DNA of 64,000 bases from Rhodoferax sp. TS-BS-61-7 (GTDB taxonomy: Bacteria > Pseudomonadota > Gammaproteobacteria > Burkholderiales > Burkholderiaceae_C), in NCBI RefSeq assembly GCF_002943465.1, contig NZ_PTQY01000001.1, positions 558,001 through 622,000 on the forward strand, in the 5' to 3' direction. Every line of letters starts with the position of its first letter. Position 1 is the first letter of the stretch. Below, one piece after another: positions 9,357-17,778 of the stretch. The notes beneath the pieces were generated by a model, which was not told the origin of the DNA, searched no databases, and saw nothing but the letters and a program-made list of their open reading frames with translations. The translations under genes and the position numbers were made by a program.

Positions 9357-9773
9357 ATGCAAGCAACTCCCCCCACTCCCTCCTCTTCCCACACCGTGCA
9401 GCTCAGTCGATGGGTCGCCGTCATCAGCACCGTGGGCCTGATCCTGCTGGGCCTGCTCTGGGAGCTGTGGCTGGCACCCACCGGCACTGGCACCTTGGCC
9501 CTGAAGGTGCTGCCCCTGTGTATTCCGCTGGCCGGCCTGCTGAAAAACCGCATGTACACCTACCGCTGGGTCAGCCTGATGGTGTGGCTGTATTTCACCG
9601 AAGGTGTGGTGCGCGCCTGGAGCGACAAGGCGCCCGGCAACTGGCTGGCGCTGCTGGAGGTGCTGCTGTGCATCGTGCTTTTTGTGGCGTGCACCGCCCA
9701 TATCCGTCTGCGCCTCAAACACGCCAAGCTGGCTGCAGCCCCTGACGAACCAACCATCCGCCCTGCCCCATGA
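9357..9773 (+). CDS. DUF2069 inner-membrane protein
   Basis: A 138-residue protein with four hydrophobic helices (about 20-40, 45-60, 68-82 and 97-115) and the sequence YTYRWVSLMVWLYFTEGVVRAWSD, characteristic of DUF2069. Function unknown. The start at 9357 removes an upstream non-conserved extension. It overlaps the next gene by 4 bp (ATGA), suggesting coupled translation with the dehydrogenase. Confidence 0.8.
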   Translation: MQATPPTPSSSHTVQLSRWVAVISTVGLILLGLLWELWLAPTGTGTLALKVLPLCIPLAGLLKNRMYTYRWVSLMVWLYFTEGVVRAWSDKAPGNWLALLEVLLCIVLFVACTAHIRLRLKHAKLAAAPDEPTIRPAP

Positions 9774-11194
9774 CCGATCCCCAAGCCCTGCGCGCCACGC
9801 TGCGCACCCTCGTGGGTGATGCCCATGTGCTCACCGATGGCGACCTGACTGCGTATGAGCAGGACTGGCGCAAACGCGAACGCGGGCGTGCCCTGGCTGT
9901 GGTGCGCCCCGGCACCACAGCCGAGGTAGCTGCGGTGGTGAGCGCCTGCGCGGCCGCCGGCGTGAGCCTGGTGCCCCAGGGTGGCAACACTGGCATGGTG
10001 GTGGGTTCCATCCCCGATGCCAGCGGCACCCAGGTGCTGCTGAGCCTGCAGCGCCTGAACCGCATCCGCCACATTGACGCGGCCAACCTCACGGTGACGG
10101 TGGAAGCTGGCTGCGTGCTGCAGACGCTGCAAGAGGCGTGTGAGAAAGAAGGTTTTCTGTTCCCGCTGAGCCTGGCCGCCGAAGGCAGTTGCACCATAGG
10201 TGGCAACCTGGCCACCAATGCGGGCGGCACGCAGGTGGTGCGCTACGGCAACACGCGCGAGCTGTGCCTGGGCCTGGAAGTGGTAACGGCGCAAGGCGAG
10301 GTGTGGGACGGCCTGACCGGCCTGCGCAAAGACAACACGGGTTACGACCTGCGCCACCTGTTCATTGGGTCGGAGGGCACGTTGGGCGTGATCACCGCGG
10401 CCACGCTGCGCATGTACCCGCTGCCCGCAGCCCAGCTCACGGCCTTTGCCGCCGTGCCTTCGCTGGAAGCCGCGGTAGAACTGCTGGGCCTGGCCCACCA
10501 GCACCTGAATGCGGGGCTGACCGGTTTTGAAGTGATGGGCGACTTTGCGCTGGGCCTGGTGCGCAAACATTTTCCGCAACAAAACGTGCCGTTTGGCGGA
10601 ATGAGCCCTTACTGCGTGGTGCTGGAAAACTCCGACCACGAGTCCGAGAGCCATGCGCGCGGCCAGTTTGAGCGCCTGCTGGAAGCCGCGCTGGAGCAGG
10701 GCTGCGTGCTGGACGCCGTGGTGGCCGAGAACATCGCCCAGGCCCGCGCGCTGTGGCACATCCGCGAGAGCATTCCGCTGGCGCAGGCCCAAGAGGGGCT
10801 GAACATCAAACACGACATCTCGATTGCGGTGTCGCGCATCCCCGCCTTTGTGCGCGAAACCGATGCGCTGCTAGCGCAGCACTTTCCGGGCGCGCGCCTG
10901 GTCAACTACGGCCACCTGGGCGACGGCAACCTGCATTACAACGTGCAGGCCCCGGATGGCGCCAATGCCGAAGCCTTTTTGCGCGACCAGGAAGGCCCGA
11001 TCAACGCCCTGGTGTACGAGGTCGTGGACCGCTACCGGGGCTCCATCTCGGCCGAACACGGCATTGGCAGCTTGAAGCGCGAGAAGCTGGCGCACCACAA
11101 ATCGCCAGTCGCCCTGAACGCCATGCGCGCCATCAAGGGTGCGCTAGATCCGAAAAATCTGATGAATCCAGGCAGAGTGCTATCAATAGAGTAG
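9770..11194 (+). CDS. FAD-linked D-2-hydroxyacid dehydrogenase (GlcD/D2HGDH family)
   Basis: A 474-residue flavoprotein of the PCMH/FAD-oxidase C family. Seen: PQGGNTGMVVGSIP, SLAAEGSCTIGGNLATNAGGTQ and GSEGTLGVITAATL in the FAD-binding half; YGHLGDGNLHYN with the metal-binding histidines and SAEHGIGSLKREKL in the C-terminal half. These fit D-2-hydroxyglutarate/D-lactate-type dehydrogenases; the substrate cannot be fixed. The stop codon lies inside a dispersed repeat (11181-11240), so the last few residues (after PGRVLSIE) are specified by repeat sequence. Confidence 0.85.
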   Translation: MTDPQALRATLRTLVGDAHVLTDGDLTAYEQDWRKRERGRALAVVRPGTTAEVAAVVSACAAAGVSLVPQGGNTGMVVGSIPDASGTQVLLSLQRLNRIRHIDAANLTVTVEAGCVLQTLQEACEKEGFLFPLSLAAEGSCTIGGNLATNAGGTQVVRYGNTRELCLGLEVVTAQGEVWDGLTGLRKDNTGYDLRHLFIGSEGTLGVITAATLRMYPLPAAQLTAFAAVPSLEAAVELLGLAHQHLNAGLTGFEVMGDFALGLVRKHFPQQNVPFGGMSPYCVVLENSDHESESHARGQFERLLEAALEQGCVLDAVVAENIAQARALWHIRESIPLAQAQEGLNIKHDISIAVSRIPAFVRETDALLAQHFPGARLVNYGHLGDGNLHYNVQAPDGANAEAFLRDQEGPINALVYEVVDRYRGSISAEHGIGSLKREKLAHHKSPVALNAMRAIKGALDPKNLMNPGRVLSIE

Positions 11195-11240
11195 CTGCTC
11201 GCGCTTATTCCACGCTGCCTAGAGGCCTCATTTATATAAA
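11181..11240 (+). repeat. Dispersed ~50-bp repeat, copy A
   Basis: One of four related copies in the window. The shared core is AGCTGCT(T/C)GCGC, then 9-11 variable bases, then a CTAGAGCCCTA-like half. This copy reads AGCTGCTCGCGC ... CTAGAGGCCT and overlaps the stop codon of the dehydrogenase gene. The other copies are at 22092, 29445 and 61956. Confidence 0.7.
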
Positions 11241-11280
11241 ATTGGCCCCTCTCCCACCCTTCATTTTTCAGGACCCCGCT

Positions 11281-12438
11281 GTGGCGCACTTCATTCTTCT
11301 AGGCATTGTGTATGTGTCCTTCATCAGCCTGGGGCTGCCGGACGGCATTCTGGGCGTGGCCTGGCCGGCCATCCGCGCCGACATGGGCCAGCCGCTGGCG
11401 GCCGTGGGCGCCATCACCATCGCCATGACCATCAGCTCGGCCACGGCCAGCTACTTTGCCGGGCCAATTGCCAAGCGGGTGGGCACCGGTGCAGTGGTCG
11501 CCACAAGTTGCCTCATGACAGCGCTGGCGCTCATCGGGTTTGCCTATGCGCCCTCGTTTGTCTGGCTGGTGGCGCTGGCGGTTCCGCTGGGCCTGGGGGC
11601 CGGCGCGGTGGATGCGAGCCTGAACCACTTTGTGGCGGCGCATTACTCCTCGCGCCACATGAACTGGCTACACGGTTTCTGGGGCGTGGGTGCCACCACC
11701 GGCCCGCTGATCATGGGCCTGGCGCTGGCCAGCAGCACCGGCTGGACGGCCGGTGCACAAACCATTGGCCTGATCCAGCTGGGCCTGGCCGTGGTGCTGT
11801 GGAGCACCCTCTCCCTGTGGGCCAAGGAACACGCCACGCCGCCCAAAGAAGACGGCGAACACGGCGCCACCAGCTTTAAGCCAGTGCGCCCACTGGCCCT
11901 GTGGCTGGCACCGTTGACCTTTCTGTTCTACGTGGCCGCCGAAATGGGCACGGGCCTGTGGGCCGCCAGTATCCTGGTGACCGACCGCGGCCTCTCGCCC
12001 ACCGACGCAGGCGTCTGGGTGTCGGTTTACTTTGGTTCCATCACCGCCGGCCGCTTTGGGGTCGGCCTGATCGCCAACCGCCTGGGCAACCGCAAGCTGG
12101 TACAGCTGGGCTTGGCCGTGGCCGCCGTGGGAGCGGCCGTGTTTGCCGCCCATGGCCTGCTCGGCGCGGCATCCCAGTTGGGGCTGGTGCTCATGGGCTT
12201 GGGCTGTGCGCCGGTGTTCCCCTCGCTGATGCACGAAACCGCACGGCGTTTTCCGGATGACATAGCCCGCACCGTGATTGGCCGCCAGATGACGTTTTCC
12301 TACATCGGCGGCTCGGTGGTGCCCGCCGCCTTTGGCCTGCTGGCCACCTGGGCCGGCCTCTCTGCGGTGATGCCAGTGGTGGTGGTCTTGCTGATCGCGC
12401 TGCTGGCGCTGACCACGGCCCTCAACCGAATGACCTAA
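11281..12438 (+). CDS. Major facilitator superfamily transporter
   Basis: A 385-residue carrier with about 12 hydrophobic helices in two halves, the second starting near KPVRPLALWLAPLTFLFYVAAEMG. Features such as GLPDGILGVAWPAIRADMG in the first helix region and WLHGFWGVGATTGPLIMG fit the MFS group related to fucose/sugar permease-like proteins. The start is GTG at 11281 (reading AHFILLGIVYVSF); no ATG gives a complete first helix. Substrate unknown. Confidence 0.8.
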   Translation: MAHFILLGIVYVSFISLGLPDGILGVAWPAIRADMGQPLAAVGAITIAMTISSATASYFAGPIAKRVGTGAVVATSCLMTALALIGFAYAPSFVWLVALAVPLGLGAGAVDASLNHFVAAHYSSRHMNWLHGFWGVGATTGPLIMGLALASSTGWTAGAQTIGLIQLGLAVVLWSTLSLWAKEHATPPKEDGEHGATSFKPVRPLALWLAPLTFLFYVAAEMGTGLWAASILVTDRGLSPTDAGVWVSVYFGSITAGRFGVGLIANRLGNRKLVQLGLAVAAVGAAVFAAHGLLGAASQLGLVLMGLGCAPVFPSLMHETARRFPDDIARTVIGRQMTFSYIGGSVVPAAFGLLATWAGLSAVMPVVVVLLIALLALTTALNRMT

Positions 12439-12481
12439 GCGCCACAGGCGTACCCTTCCACCCTGCCTCTAGAATTCCGCC

Positions 12482-13330
12482 ATGACCAGCCCATCCCCCG
12501 TGCGCCCGGTGCGCAGCCAATACGAAGACTTCATGCGCCATGTGTACAGCACGGGCGTACACAAGGCCGACCGCACCGGTACCGGCACGAAGAGTGTGTT
12601 CGGTTACCAGATGCGTTTTGACCTGAACGAAGGCTTTCCGCTGGTGACCACCAAGAAGGTGCACCTGCGCTCCATCATCCAGGAGCTGCTGTGGTTCCTG
12701 ACCGGCAGCAGCAACAACAACTGGCTCAAAGAACGCGGCGTGAGCATCTGGGACGAGTGGGCGAATCCCGAAACTGGGGACCTGGGCCCCGTGTACGGCG
12801 TGCAATGGCGCAGCTGGCCCACGCCGGATGGCGGCCACATCGACCAGATTGCCGACGTCATCAAGACCCTGAAGAACAACCCCGACAGCCGCCGCATCAT
12901 CGTCAGCGCCTGGAACGTGGCCGAGCTCAACAAGATGGCGCTGATGCCCTGCCATGCGTTCTTTCAGTTCTACGTAGCACCGGCCGAGACAGAGGGTGGC
13001 AAGGGCAAACTCAGCTGCCAGCTGTACCAGCGCAGCGCCGACATCTTTTTGGGCGTGCCCTTCAACATTGCCAGCTACGCGCTGCTCACCCATATGGTGG
13101 CGCAGCAGTGTGACCTGGACGTGGGTGACTTCATCTGGACCGGAGGCGACTGCCATATCTACAGCAACCACCACGAGCAGGTGGAGCTGCAACTGAGCCG
13201 CGCACCCCTGGCCTACCCCACGCTCAATATCAAGCGCAAACCCGACAGCATCTTCGACTACCAGTTTGAAGATTTTGAGGTGCTGGGCTACGAGAGCCAC
13301 CCCGCCATCAAGGCGCCCGTGGCGGTCTGA
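12482..13330 (+). CDS. thyA: Thymidylate synthase
   Basis: A 282-residue enzyme converting dUMP to dTMP with methylenetetrahydrofolate. The N-terminus [29 protein letters not shown], the nucleophile in [12 protein letters not shown], the substrate-binding [26 protein letters not shown] and the end motif [20 protein letters not shown] are all present. It is followed 2 bp later by folA, which recycles the dihydrofolate this reaction makes. Confidence 0.97.
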   Translation: MTSPSPVRPVRSQYEDFMRHVYSTGVHKADRTGTGTKSVFGYQMRFDLNEGFPLVTTKKVHLRSIIQELLWFLTGSSNNNWLKERGVSIWDEWANPETGDLGPVYGVQWRSWPTPDGGHIDQIADVIKTLKNNPDSRRIIVSAWNVAELNKMALMPCHAFFQFYVAPAETEGGKGKLSCQLYQRSADIFLGVPFNIASYALLTHMVAQQCDLDVGDFIWTGGDCHIYSNHHEQVELQLSRAPLAYPTLNIKRKPDSIFDYQFEDFEVLGYESHPAIKAPVAV

Positions 13331-13332
13331 GC

Positions 13333-13842
13333 ATGACGAACGCTGCTGCCTCAAGCCCGCGCCTGCACCTGATTTACGCGCGTGCCGCCAATGGCGTCAT
13401 TGGCGTGAACGGCACCCTGCCCTGGCATTTGCCCGAAGACCTGGCGCACTTCAAGCGCACCACGCTGGGCTGCCCCGTGATCATGGGGCGCAAGACCTGG
13501 GATTCGCTGCCGCCCAAGTTTCGCCCGCTGCCGGGGCGCACCAACATTGTGGTGACGCGCCAGCCAGATTGGAACGAAACAGGGGCTCAGCCCGTGCCAG
13601 ACCTGCGCAAGGCGCTACAATTTTGTGAGCAATCTACCGATGTGTGGGTGATTGGCGGGGCCCAGCTGTACGCGCTGACCGAGCCGCTGGCCAGCACTGC
13701 GGTGGTGACCGAGATCGAGCAAGACTTTGCGGGTGATGCCTTTGCACCCACCTTGGGTGAGGCCTGGAAAGAAACTGCCCGTGAACGCCAGGTGGCGGCC
13801 AACGGGTTGGCTTTCAGCTTTGTGACCTACACCCGCAGCTGA
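13333..13842 (+). CDS. folA: Dihydrofolate reductase
   Basis: A 169-residue NADPH-dependent enzyme. Seen: VIGVNGTLPWHLPEDLAHFKRTT with the catalytic Asp in PED, VIMGRKTWDSLPPKFRPLPGR, and the VIGGAQLYA loop. It restores tetrahydrofolate for thymidylate synthase, whose gene ends 2 bp upstream; this thyA-folA pair is standard in proteobacteria. Length is normal for chromosomal FolA. Confidence 0.96.
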   Translation: MTNAAASSPRLHLIYARAANGVIGVNGTLPWHLPEDLAHFKRTTLGCPVIMGRKTWDSLPPKFRPLPGRTNIVVTRQPDWNETGAQPVPDLRKALQFCEQSTDVWVIGGAQLYALTEPLASTAVVTEIEQDFAGDAFAPTLGEAWKETARERQVAANGLAFSFVTYTRS

Positions 13843-13855
13843 TACAGGCGGTTGA

Positions 13856-14071
13856 TTACTTTTTGCTGGCCTGGTGGCCAATGACGCCACCGGCTGCCGC
13901 GCCAGCCGCGGTGCCCAACACGCCGCCCCCGATGACGTTGCCCGCCACGCCACCAATGACGGCACCGACGGCGGTGTTTTTCTCTCGGTTTGTCATGCCG
14001 GCGCAGCCGCTCAAAACCAGCAGGGCCAGCACAACAGCAGTGCTACGCAGGGAAGTGGAAGTGTTTTTCAT
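13856..14071 (-). CDS. Small glycine-zipper lipoprotein
   Basis: A 71-residue lipoprotein. The start at 14071 gives a signal with lipobox LVLSGCAG; the mature part is a glycine-zipper helix (AVGAVIGGVAGNVIGGGVLGTAAG...). Such OsmB/YMGG-like lipoproteins are small envelope proteins, often stress-induced. It is convergent with folA (14 bp between the ends). Function beyond envelope location is unknown. Confidence 0.8.
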   Translation of the reverse strand: MKNTSTSLRSTAVVLALLVLSGCAGMTNREKNTAVGAVIGGVAGNVIGGGVLGTAAGAAAGGVIGHQASKK

Positions 14072-14259
14072 GGAACGACCTTGGTATAAAACATCAGCAA
14101 ACTCTGATGGTGGAAGTATCTGTACGCCACCGTGCGGTGGGTAGCAGACAGCGCCGCAAATAGCCGTAGGTCTTGTCCTACACCCAGTCGGGCTGGCGGC
14201 CCATGGCCGGCCCCCCAATTTGCAGGCACACTGGGCCACTAGATACCTATCAAGTCGTC

Positions 14260-14661
14260 ATGCCCGCGCTCACCACGTTTCTCGTCGAAGACAGCCCGGT
14301 CATTCAGCAGAGCCTGATTGCCACGCTACAAGAACTCACCCCCGTCACCGTGGTGGGTGTGGCGGAGGACGAGCAGGCCGCCCTGCTATGGCTCTCCGAG
14401 CCCGCCCACGGAGTGGATCTTGTGATCGTGGACATTTTTCTGCGCAGCGGCTCCGGCTTGGGGGTGTTGCGCGCAGCCCGGCAGCGTTGGCCAGAGCGGG
14501 CTCTGGTGGTGCTAAGCAACTACGCCACCAACGACATGCGCGCCGTCTGCCTGGCGCTTGGTGCCCAGCGGGTGTTTGACAAGTCCACCGAGATTGAGGC
14601 GCTAATTCTCTACTGCCAGACGCTGGCGAATGACAGTGTGGCCAACGCGCCCACCTTCTGA
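14260..14661 (+). CDS. Single-domain response regulator (receiver only)
   Basis: A 133-residue CheY-like receiver without output domain. Phosphoacceptor Asp58 lies in DLVIVDIFLRSGSG; the acidic pair is ED at 10-11, and the conserved Lys is in VFDKST. The start at 14260 places FLVEDSP at the N-terminus as in other receivers. It ends 18 bp from the convergent NarL-type regulator, whose divergent partner is a CHASE3 kinase; it may take phosphate from that kinase. Confidence 0.85.
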   Translation: MPALTTFLVEDSPVIQQSLIATLQELTPVTVVGVAEDEQAALLWLSEPAHGVDLVIVDIFLRSGSGLGVLRAARQRWPERALVVLSNYATNDMRAVCLALGAQRVFDKSTEIEALILYCQTLANDSVANAPTF

Positions 14662-14678
14662 TGCCCCGTCTGATACCC

Positions 14679-15311
14679 CTACTGGATCAAGCCGTTTTTG
14701 AGGCCGTAGTAGGTCAGGTCGCTGTTCGACTCCAGGCGCATTTTTTCCATCACCCGGGTGCGGTAGGTGCTCACCGTTTTCACACTCAGCGACATGCTGG
14801 TGGCAATGTGGCCCACCGTCTCGCCCCGGGCCAGGCGCAAGAAAACCTGCAGCTCGCGCTCGGACAGTTGGGTGTGCAGCGGCTTGTCGCCCCCATCTGC
14901 CAGGCCGTCGGCCAGCAGCTCCGCCACACCGGGGGTGATGTACTTGCGCCCACGGTGCACGGTGCGGATGGCTTTGACGATGTCCTCGGGGTCGCAGTCC
15001 TTGTTGAGGTAACCACTGGCGCCCTGGCGCAGCAGGGTGGTGGCGTAGTGCACCTCGGCAAAACCGCTCAGGATCAACACCGGCAGATCGGGCGCCCGCG
15101 CCTTGATGGCCACCAGCGCGTCCACACCGCTGTGGTCGGGCATGGAGATGTCCATCACCATCACATCCACCTCGCCCTGGCGCACGATGTCCAGCGCTTC
15201 GCGGCCGTTCACCGCCTCGGCCACCACGGCAAAGTCCGGCTGGTCGGCAAAAAACTGGCGCAGCCCGGCGCGCACCATGGCGTGGTCGTCAACGATGGCA
15301 ATCCGAATCAT
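14679..15311 (-). CDS. NarL/FixJ-type response regulator
   Basis: A 210-residue regulator: receiver at 1-120 with Asp54 in VMVMDISMPDHSG, Lys in GYLNKDCDPE, and a LuxR-type helix-turn-helix at ~145-205 (LSERELQVFLRLARGETVGHIATSMSLSVKTVSTYRTRVMEKM). It is divergent from the histidine kinase at 15368 with 56 bp between, so the two probably form a pair sharing a control region. Target genes unknown. Confidence 0.9.
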   Translation of the reverse strand: MIRIAIVDDHAMVRAGLRQFFADQPDFAVVAEAVNGREALDIVRQGEVDVMVMDISMPDHSGVDALVAIKARAPDLPVLILSGFAEVHYATTLLRQGASGYLNKDCDPEDIVKAIRTVHRGRKYITPGVAELLADGLADGGDKPLHTQLSERELQVFLRLARGETVGHIATSMSLSVKTVSTYRTRVMEKMRLESNSDLTYYGLKNGLIQ

Positions 15312-15367
15312 GGGCGCGGGAAATTAGTCATGCGGCATGATCCCACAATTCGCCCTGCGCCCGGTCC

Positions 15368-16723
15368 ATGAAAACACTCACCGTCTTTCAACGCAACCCT
15401 TGGGTCATGGGACTGGCCTTCGCCGCCGCGGCGGCGACGGTGTTTATCAGTGAGGCCTCGTACTGGCGCTCGGCCGGCACCTTGCAAGAGCTTAGCGCCA
15501 TGGGCGCGGCGCGCACCCAGATTCAGGTGCTGGAACGCAGCATGCTGGATGCAGAAACCGGCCAGCGCGGCTACCTGCTGACCCACCGCAAGGAGTACCT
15601 GGAGCCGTATGCCCAGGCGCTGCTGCGCATTGAAGAGGCCTACCGGGTGCTGGACGCCTACTACGGCAACGACCCCGAATCCCAAGCGCTGTTGCAGCGC
15701 CTGCATGACCTGACCGAGACCAAGCTCTCCGAGCTGGCCCTGACCCTGCGGCTCAATGAAGAAGGCCGCGGCAAGGCGGGCCAGGAAATTCTGATGACCG
15801 ACATCGGGCGCGAGAAGATGGACGCCATCCGCGCCACCAGCGCCGAGCTGCTGGAGTACCAGACCCGCGCCGTGAGTGCGAGCCGTGCCGAGCTGGACGT
15901 CACGCTGGCGCTGGGGCGTTTTGGGGTGGCGCTGCTGAGTGCCATCAGCCTGCTGGCGCTGTTTTTCTACCTGCGCCAGTCGCAAGCCCTGAAGCTTCAG
16001 CAAATGGAGCTGCAACGCGTGGTGCAGCTGGAGCGTGACCGGCTGGAGGTGGAGGTGACCAACCGCACCGCCGAGCTGATTGAGCTAGCGCAGCACTTGC
16101 AAACCGCCCGCGAAGACGAACGCCAGCGCCTGGCGCGCAACCTGCACGACGAGCTGGGGTCGCTGCTGACGTCGGCCAAGCTGGACGCCGCCCGTATCAA
16201 GTCGCGCCTGGCCAACACCGCCCCCGAAGCCCTGGAGTTGCTGGCCCACCTGGTGGGCACGCTCAATACCGGCATTGCACTGGGGCGGCGCATCATCGAA
16301 GACCTGCGCCCCTCGTCGCTGAGCAACCTGGGTCTGGTGGCCACGCTGGAGATTCTGGCCCGCGAGTACGCGGCCCAATCGGGCGTGGCGGTGCATTGCC
16401 AGCTGGAACCTGTGCCCCTGCGCCCATCGGCCGAACTGGTGGTGTACCGGCTGGTGCAAGAGGCCATTACCAACATCACCAAGTACGCCCAGGCGCGCAA
16501 TGTCTGGATCGAGCTGTGCAGCCGCGCCGGCCAGGTGGAGGTGTCGGTGCGCGACGACGGTCTGGGTTTTGACACCGGCACCAAACCCCAGTCGGCCTAC
16601 GGCCTGGTGGGCATGCGTTTTCGGGTGGGGGCCGAAGGTGGCAGCCTGCATCTGCAGTCCCGCCCCGGGCAGGGCACGCAGATTCTGGCGCGCCTGCCGC
16701 AGCACACACCACCGCCGGCCTGA
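15368..16723 (+). CDS. CHASE3-domain histidine kinase (HisKA_3/NarX-like)
   Basis: A 451-residue inner-membrane kinase. TM1 about residues 12-30, CHASE3 sensor about 35-175 (LERSMLDAETGQRGYLLTHR), TM2 about 182-203, a coiled coil to ~250, dimerisation domain with His260 in LARNLHDELGSLL, and an HATPase domain with NITKYAQA, DDGLGFD and YGLVGMRFRV. The HisKA_3 type fits the NarL-type regulator encoded divergently. The signal sensed is unknown. Confidence 0.9.
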   Translation: MKTLTVFQRNPWVMGLAFAAAAATVFISEASYWRSAGTLQELSAMGAARTQIQVLERSMLDAETGQRGYLLTHRKEYLEPYAQALLRIEEAYRVLDAYYGNDPESQALLQRLHDLTETKLSELALTLRLNEEGRGKAGQEILMTDIGREKMDAIRATSAELLEYQTRAVSASRAELDVTLALGRFGVALLSAISLLALFFYLRQSQALKLQQMELQRVVQLERDRLEVEVTNRTAELIELAQHLQTAREDERQRLARNLHDELGSLLTSAKLDAARIKSRLANTAPEALELLAHLVGTLNTGIALGRRIIEDLRPSSLSNLGLVATLEILAREYAAQSGVAVHCQLEPVPLRPSAELVVYRLVQEAITNITKYAQARNVWIELCSRAGQVEVSVRDDGLGFDTGTKPQSAYGLVGMRFRVGAEGGSLHLQSRPGQGTQILARLPQHTPPPA

Positions 16724-16843
16724 GCCTGTCGGATTGGTCCTACGCGCACCTGCGCGCTTGGCCCACACGCACACGGCGGGCTGCCTGATCGCCATTCCAG
16801 CCCATGGCAAGCACACTGGGGCATCCCTTTTAGGAGCCCCGAA

Positions 16844-17008
16844 ATGCTGCACTACGCCGTTGTCTTTTTTGTCATTGCCCTGATCGCTGCCTTGTTTGGC
16901 TTTGGTGGCATCGCCGCCAGCGCGGTCGAGATCGGCAAGATTTTGTTCTTTGTTTTCCTGGTGCTCGCCGTGGTGAGTTACCTGTTCGGGTTCTTCCGAA
17001 AAAACTGA
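16844..17008 (+). CDS. DUF1328 small membrane protein
   Basis: A 54-residue protein, almost entirely two hydrophobic helices: [19 protein letters not shown], then [24 protein letters not shown], ending FFRKN. The sequence fits the YtjA/DUF1328 family. A good Shine-Dalgarno (TAGGAG) lies about 8 nt upstream. It precedes BON and CsbD genes, and together these look like a stress-linked set of small proteins. No biochemical function is known. Confidence 0.85.
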   Translation: MLHYAVVFFVIALIAALFGFGGIAASAVEIGKILFFVFLVLAVVSYLFGFFRKN

Positions 17009-17095
17009 CCCCTTCCCGTGTGCCCACCGGTAGTGGGGCCCTATCACTACCTTGTCCATCCGGACTTTTATTCACCCATCCATTGGAGATTCACC

Positions 17096-17410
17096 ATGAA
17101 CTTTCGCACCATCCTCGCGCTGACCTTTGCCGCCCTGCTCACCCTGACCGCCACCGGCTGTGCCGTACAACGCGGGCAGTCCACAGTGGGCGCTTATGTT
17201 GATGACACAGCCATCACCACCGCCGTGAAGAGCCGCTTTGTGGAAAACAAAACCGTCGACGCCGCCGCCATCAGCGTCGAGACGCTCAACGGCACCGTGA
17301 TGCTGTCGGGCTTTGCCAAAAGCGGTGACGAAAAAGCCACTGCAGCCACCCTGGCCTGGGGCGTCAAGGGCGTGAAGGCTGTCAAGAACGAGATCACGGT
17401 CCGTCCTTGA
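17096..17410 (+). CDS. BON-domain lipoprotein
   Basis: A 104-residue protein. The signal peptide ends in the lipobox LTATGCAV (Cys near residue 22). A single BON domain follows (DDTAITTAVKSRFVENKTVDAAAISVETLNGTVMLSGFAKS...VKAVKNEI). BON domains are thought to bind phospholipid; OsmY- and DolP-type proteins act at the envelope under stress. It has a preceding Shine-Dalgarno (GGAG) and its own terminator. Confidence 0.85.
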   Translation: MNFRTILALTFAALLTLTATGCAVQRGQSTVGAYVDDTAITTAVKSRFVENKTVDAAAISVETLNGTVMLSGFAKSGDEKATAATLAWGVKGVKAVKNEITVRP

Positions 17411-17414
17411 TCCA

Positions 17415-17438
17415 TGGGGGCCCGTCGGCCCCCGTTTT
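17415..17438 (+). terminator. Rho-independent terminator after BON gene
   Basis: A GGGGGC stem pairs with GCCCCC around a short loop and is followed by a run of five T. It lies 5 bp after the BON stop codon and separates it from the CsbD gene. Confidence 0.8.
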
Positions 17439-17469
17439 TCTCTCTTTATCACTTCACCAAGGGAACACC

Positions 17470-17694
17470 ATGAACTGGGATCGCATTGAAGGTAACTGGA
17501 AACAACTGACCGGCCGCGCCAAAGAACAATGGGGCAAACTCAGCGATGACGACCTCGACGTCATCGCCGGCCGGCGCGACCAACTCGCAGGCAAGATTCA
17601 GGAACGCTACGGCGTCGCCAAAGACGAAGCAGAGCTGCAACTGGCGGCCTGGGAACGCAAGGCGACCGACGCCTGGTTTGTCAAAAAAGACTAA
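17470..17694 (+). CDS. CsbD-family stress protein
   Basis: A 74-residue hydrophilic protein with the family start MNWDRIEGNWKQLTGRAKEQWGKLSDDDL, then AGRRDQLAGKIQERYG. CsbD/YjbJ proteins are abundant under general stress; molecular role unknown. AGGGAACACC lies just upstream of the ATG, and a terminator follows at 17710. Confidence 0.92.
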   Translation: MNWDRIEGNWKQLTGRAKEQWGKLSDDDLDVIAGRRDQLAGKIQERYGVAKDEAELQLAAWERKATDAWFVKKD

Positions 17695-17709
17695 GCCAGC
17701 CAGGCCCGC

Positions 17710-17745
17710 ACGCCCTCCATACCGCAAGGCATGGAGGGCGTTTTC
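17710..17745 (+). terminator. Rho-independent terminator after csbD-like gene
   Basis: A perfect 10-bp stem (CGCCCTCCAT with ATGGAGGGCG) around a 10-base loop, followed by TTTT. It lies 16 bp after the CsbD stop. Confidence 0.85.
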
Positions 17746-17778
17746 CCATGTTGGACCGCCCCGGGCATCTGATGCAGA

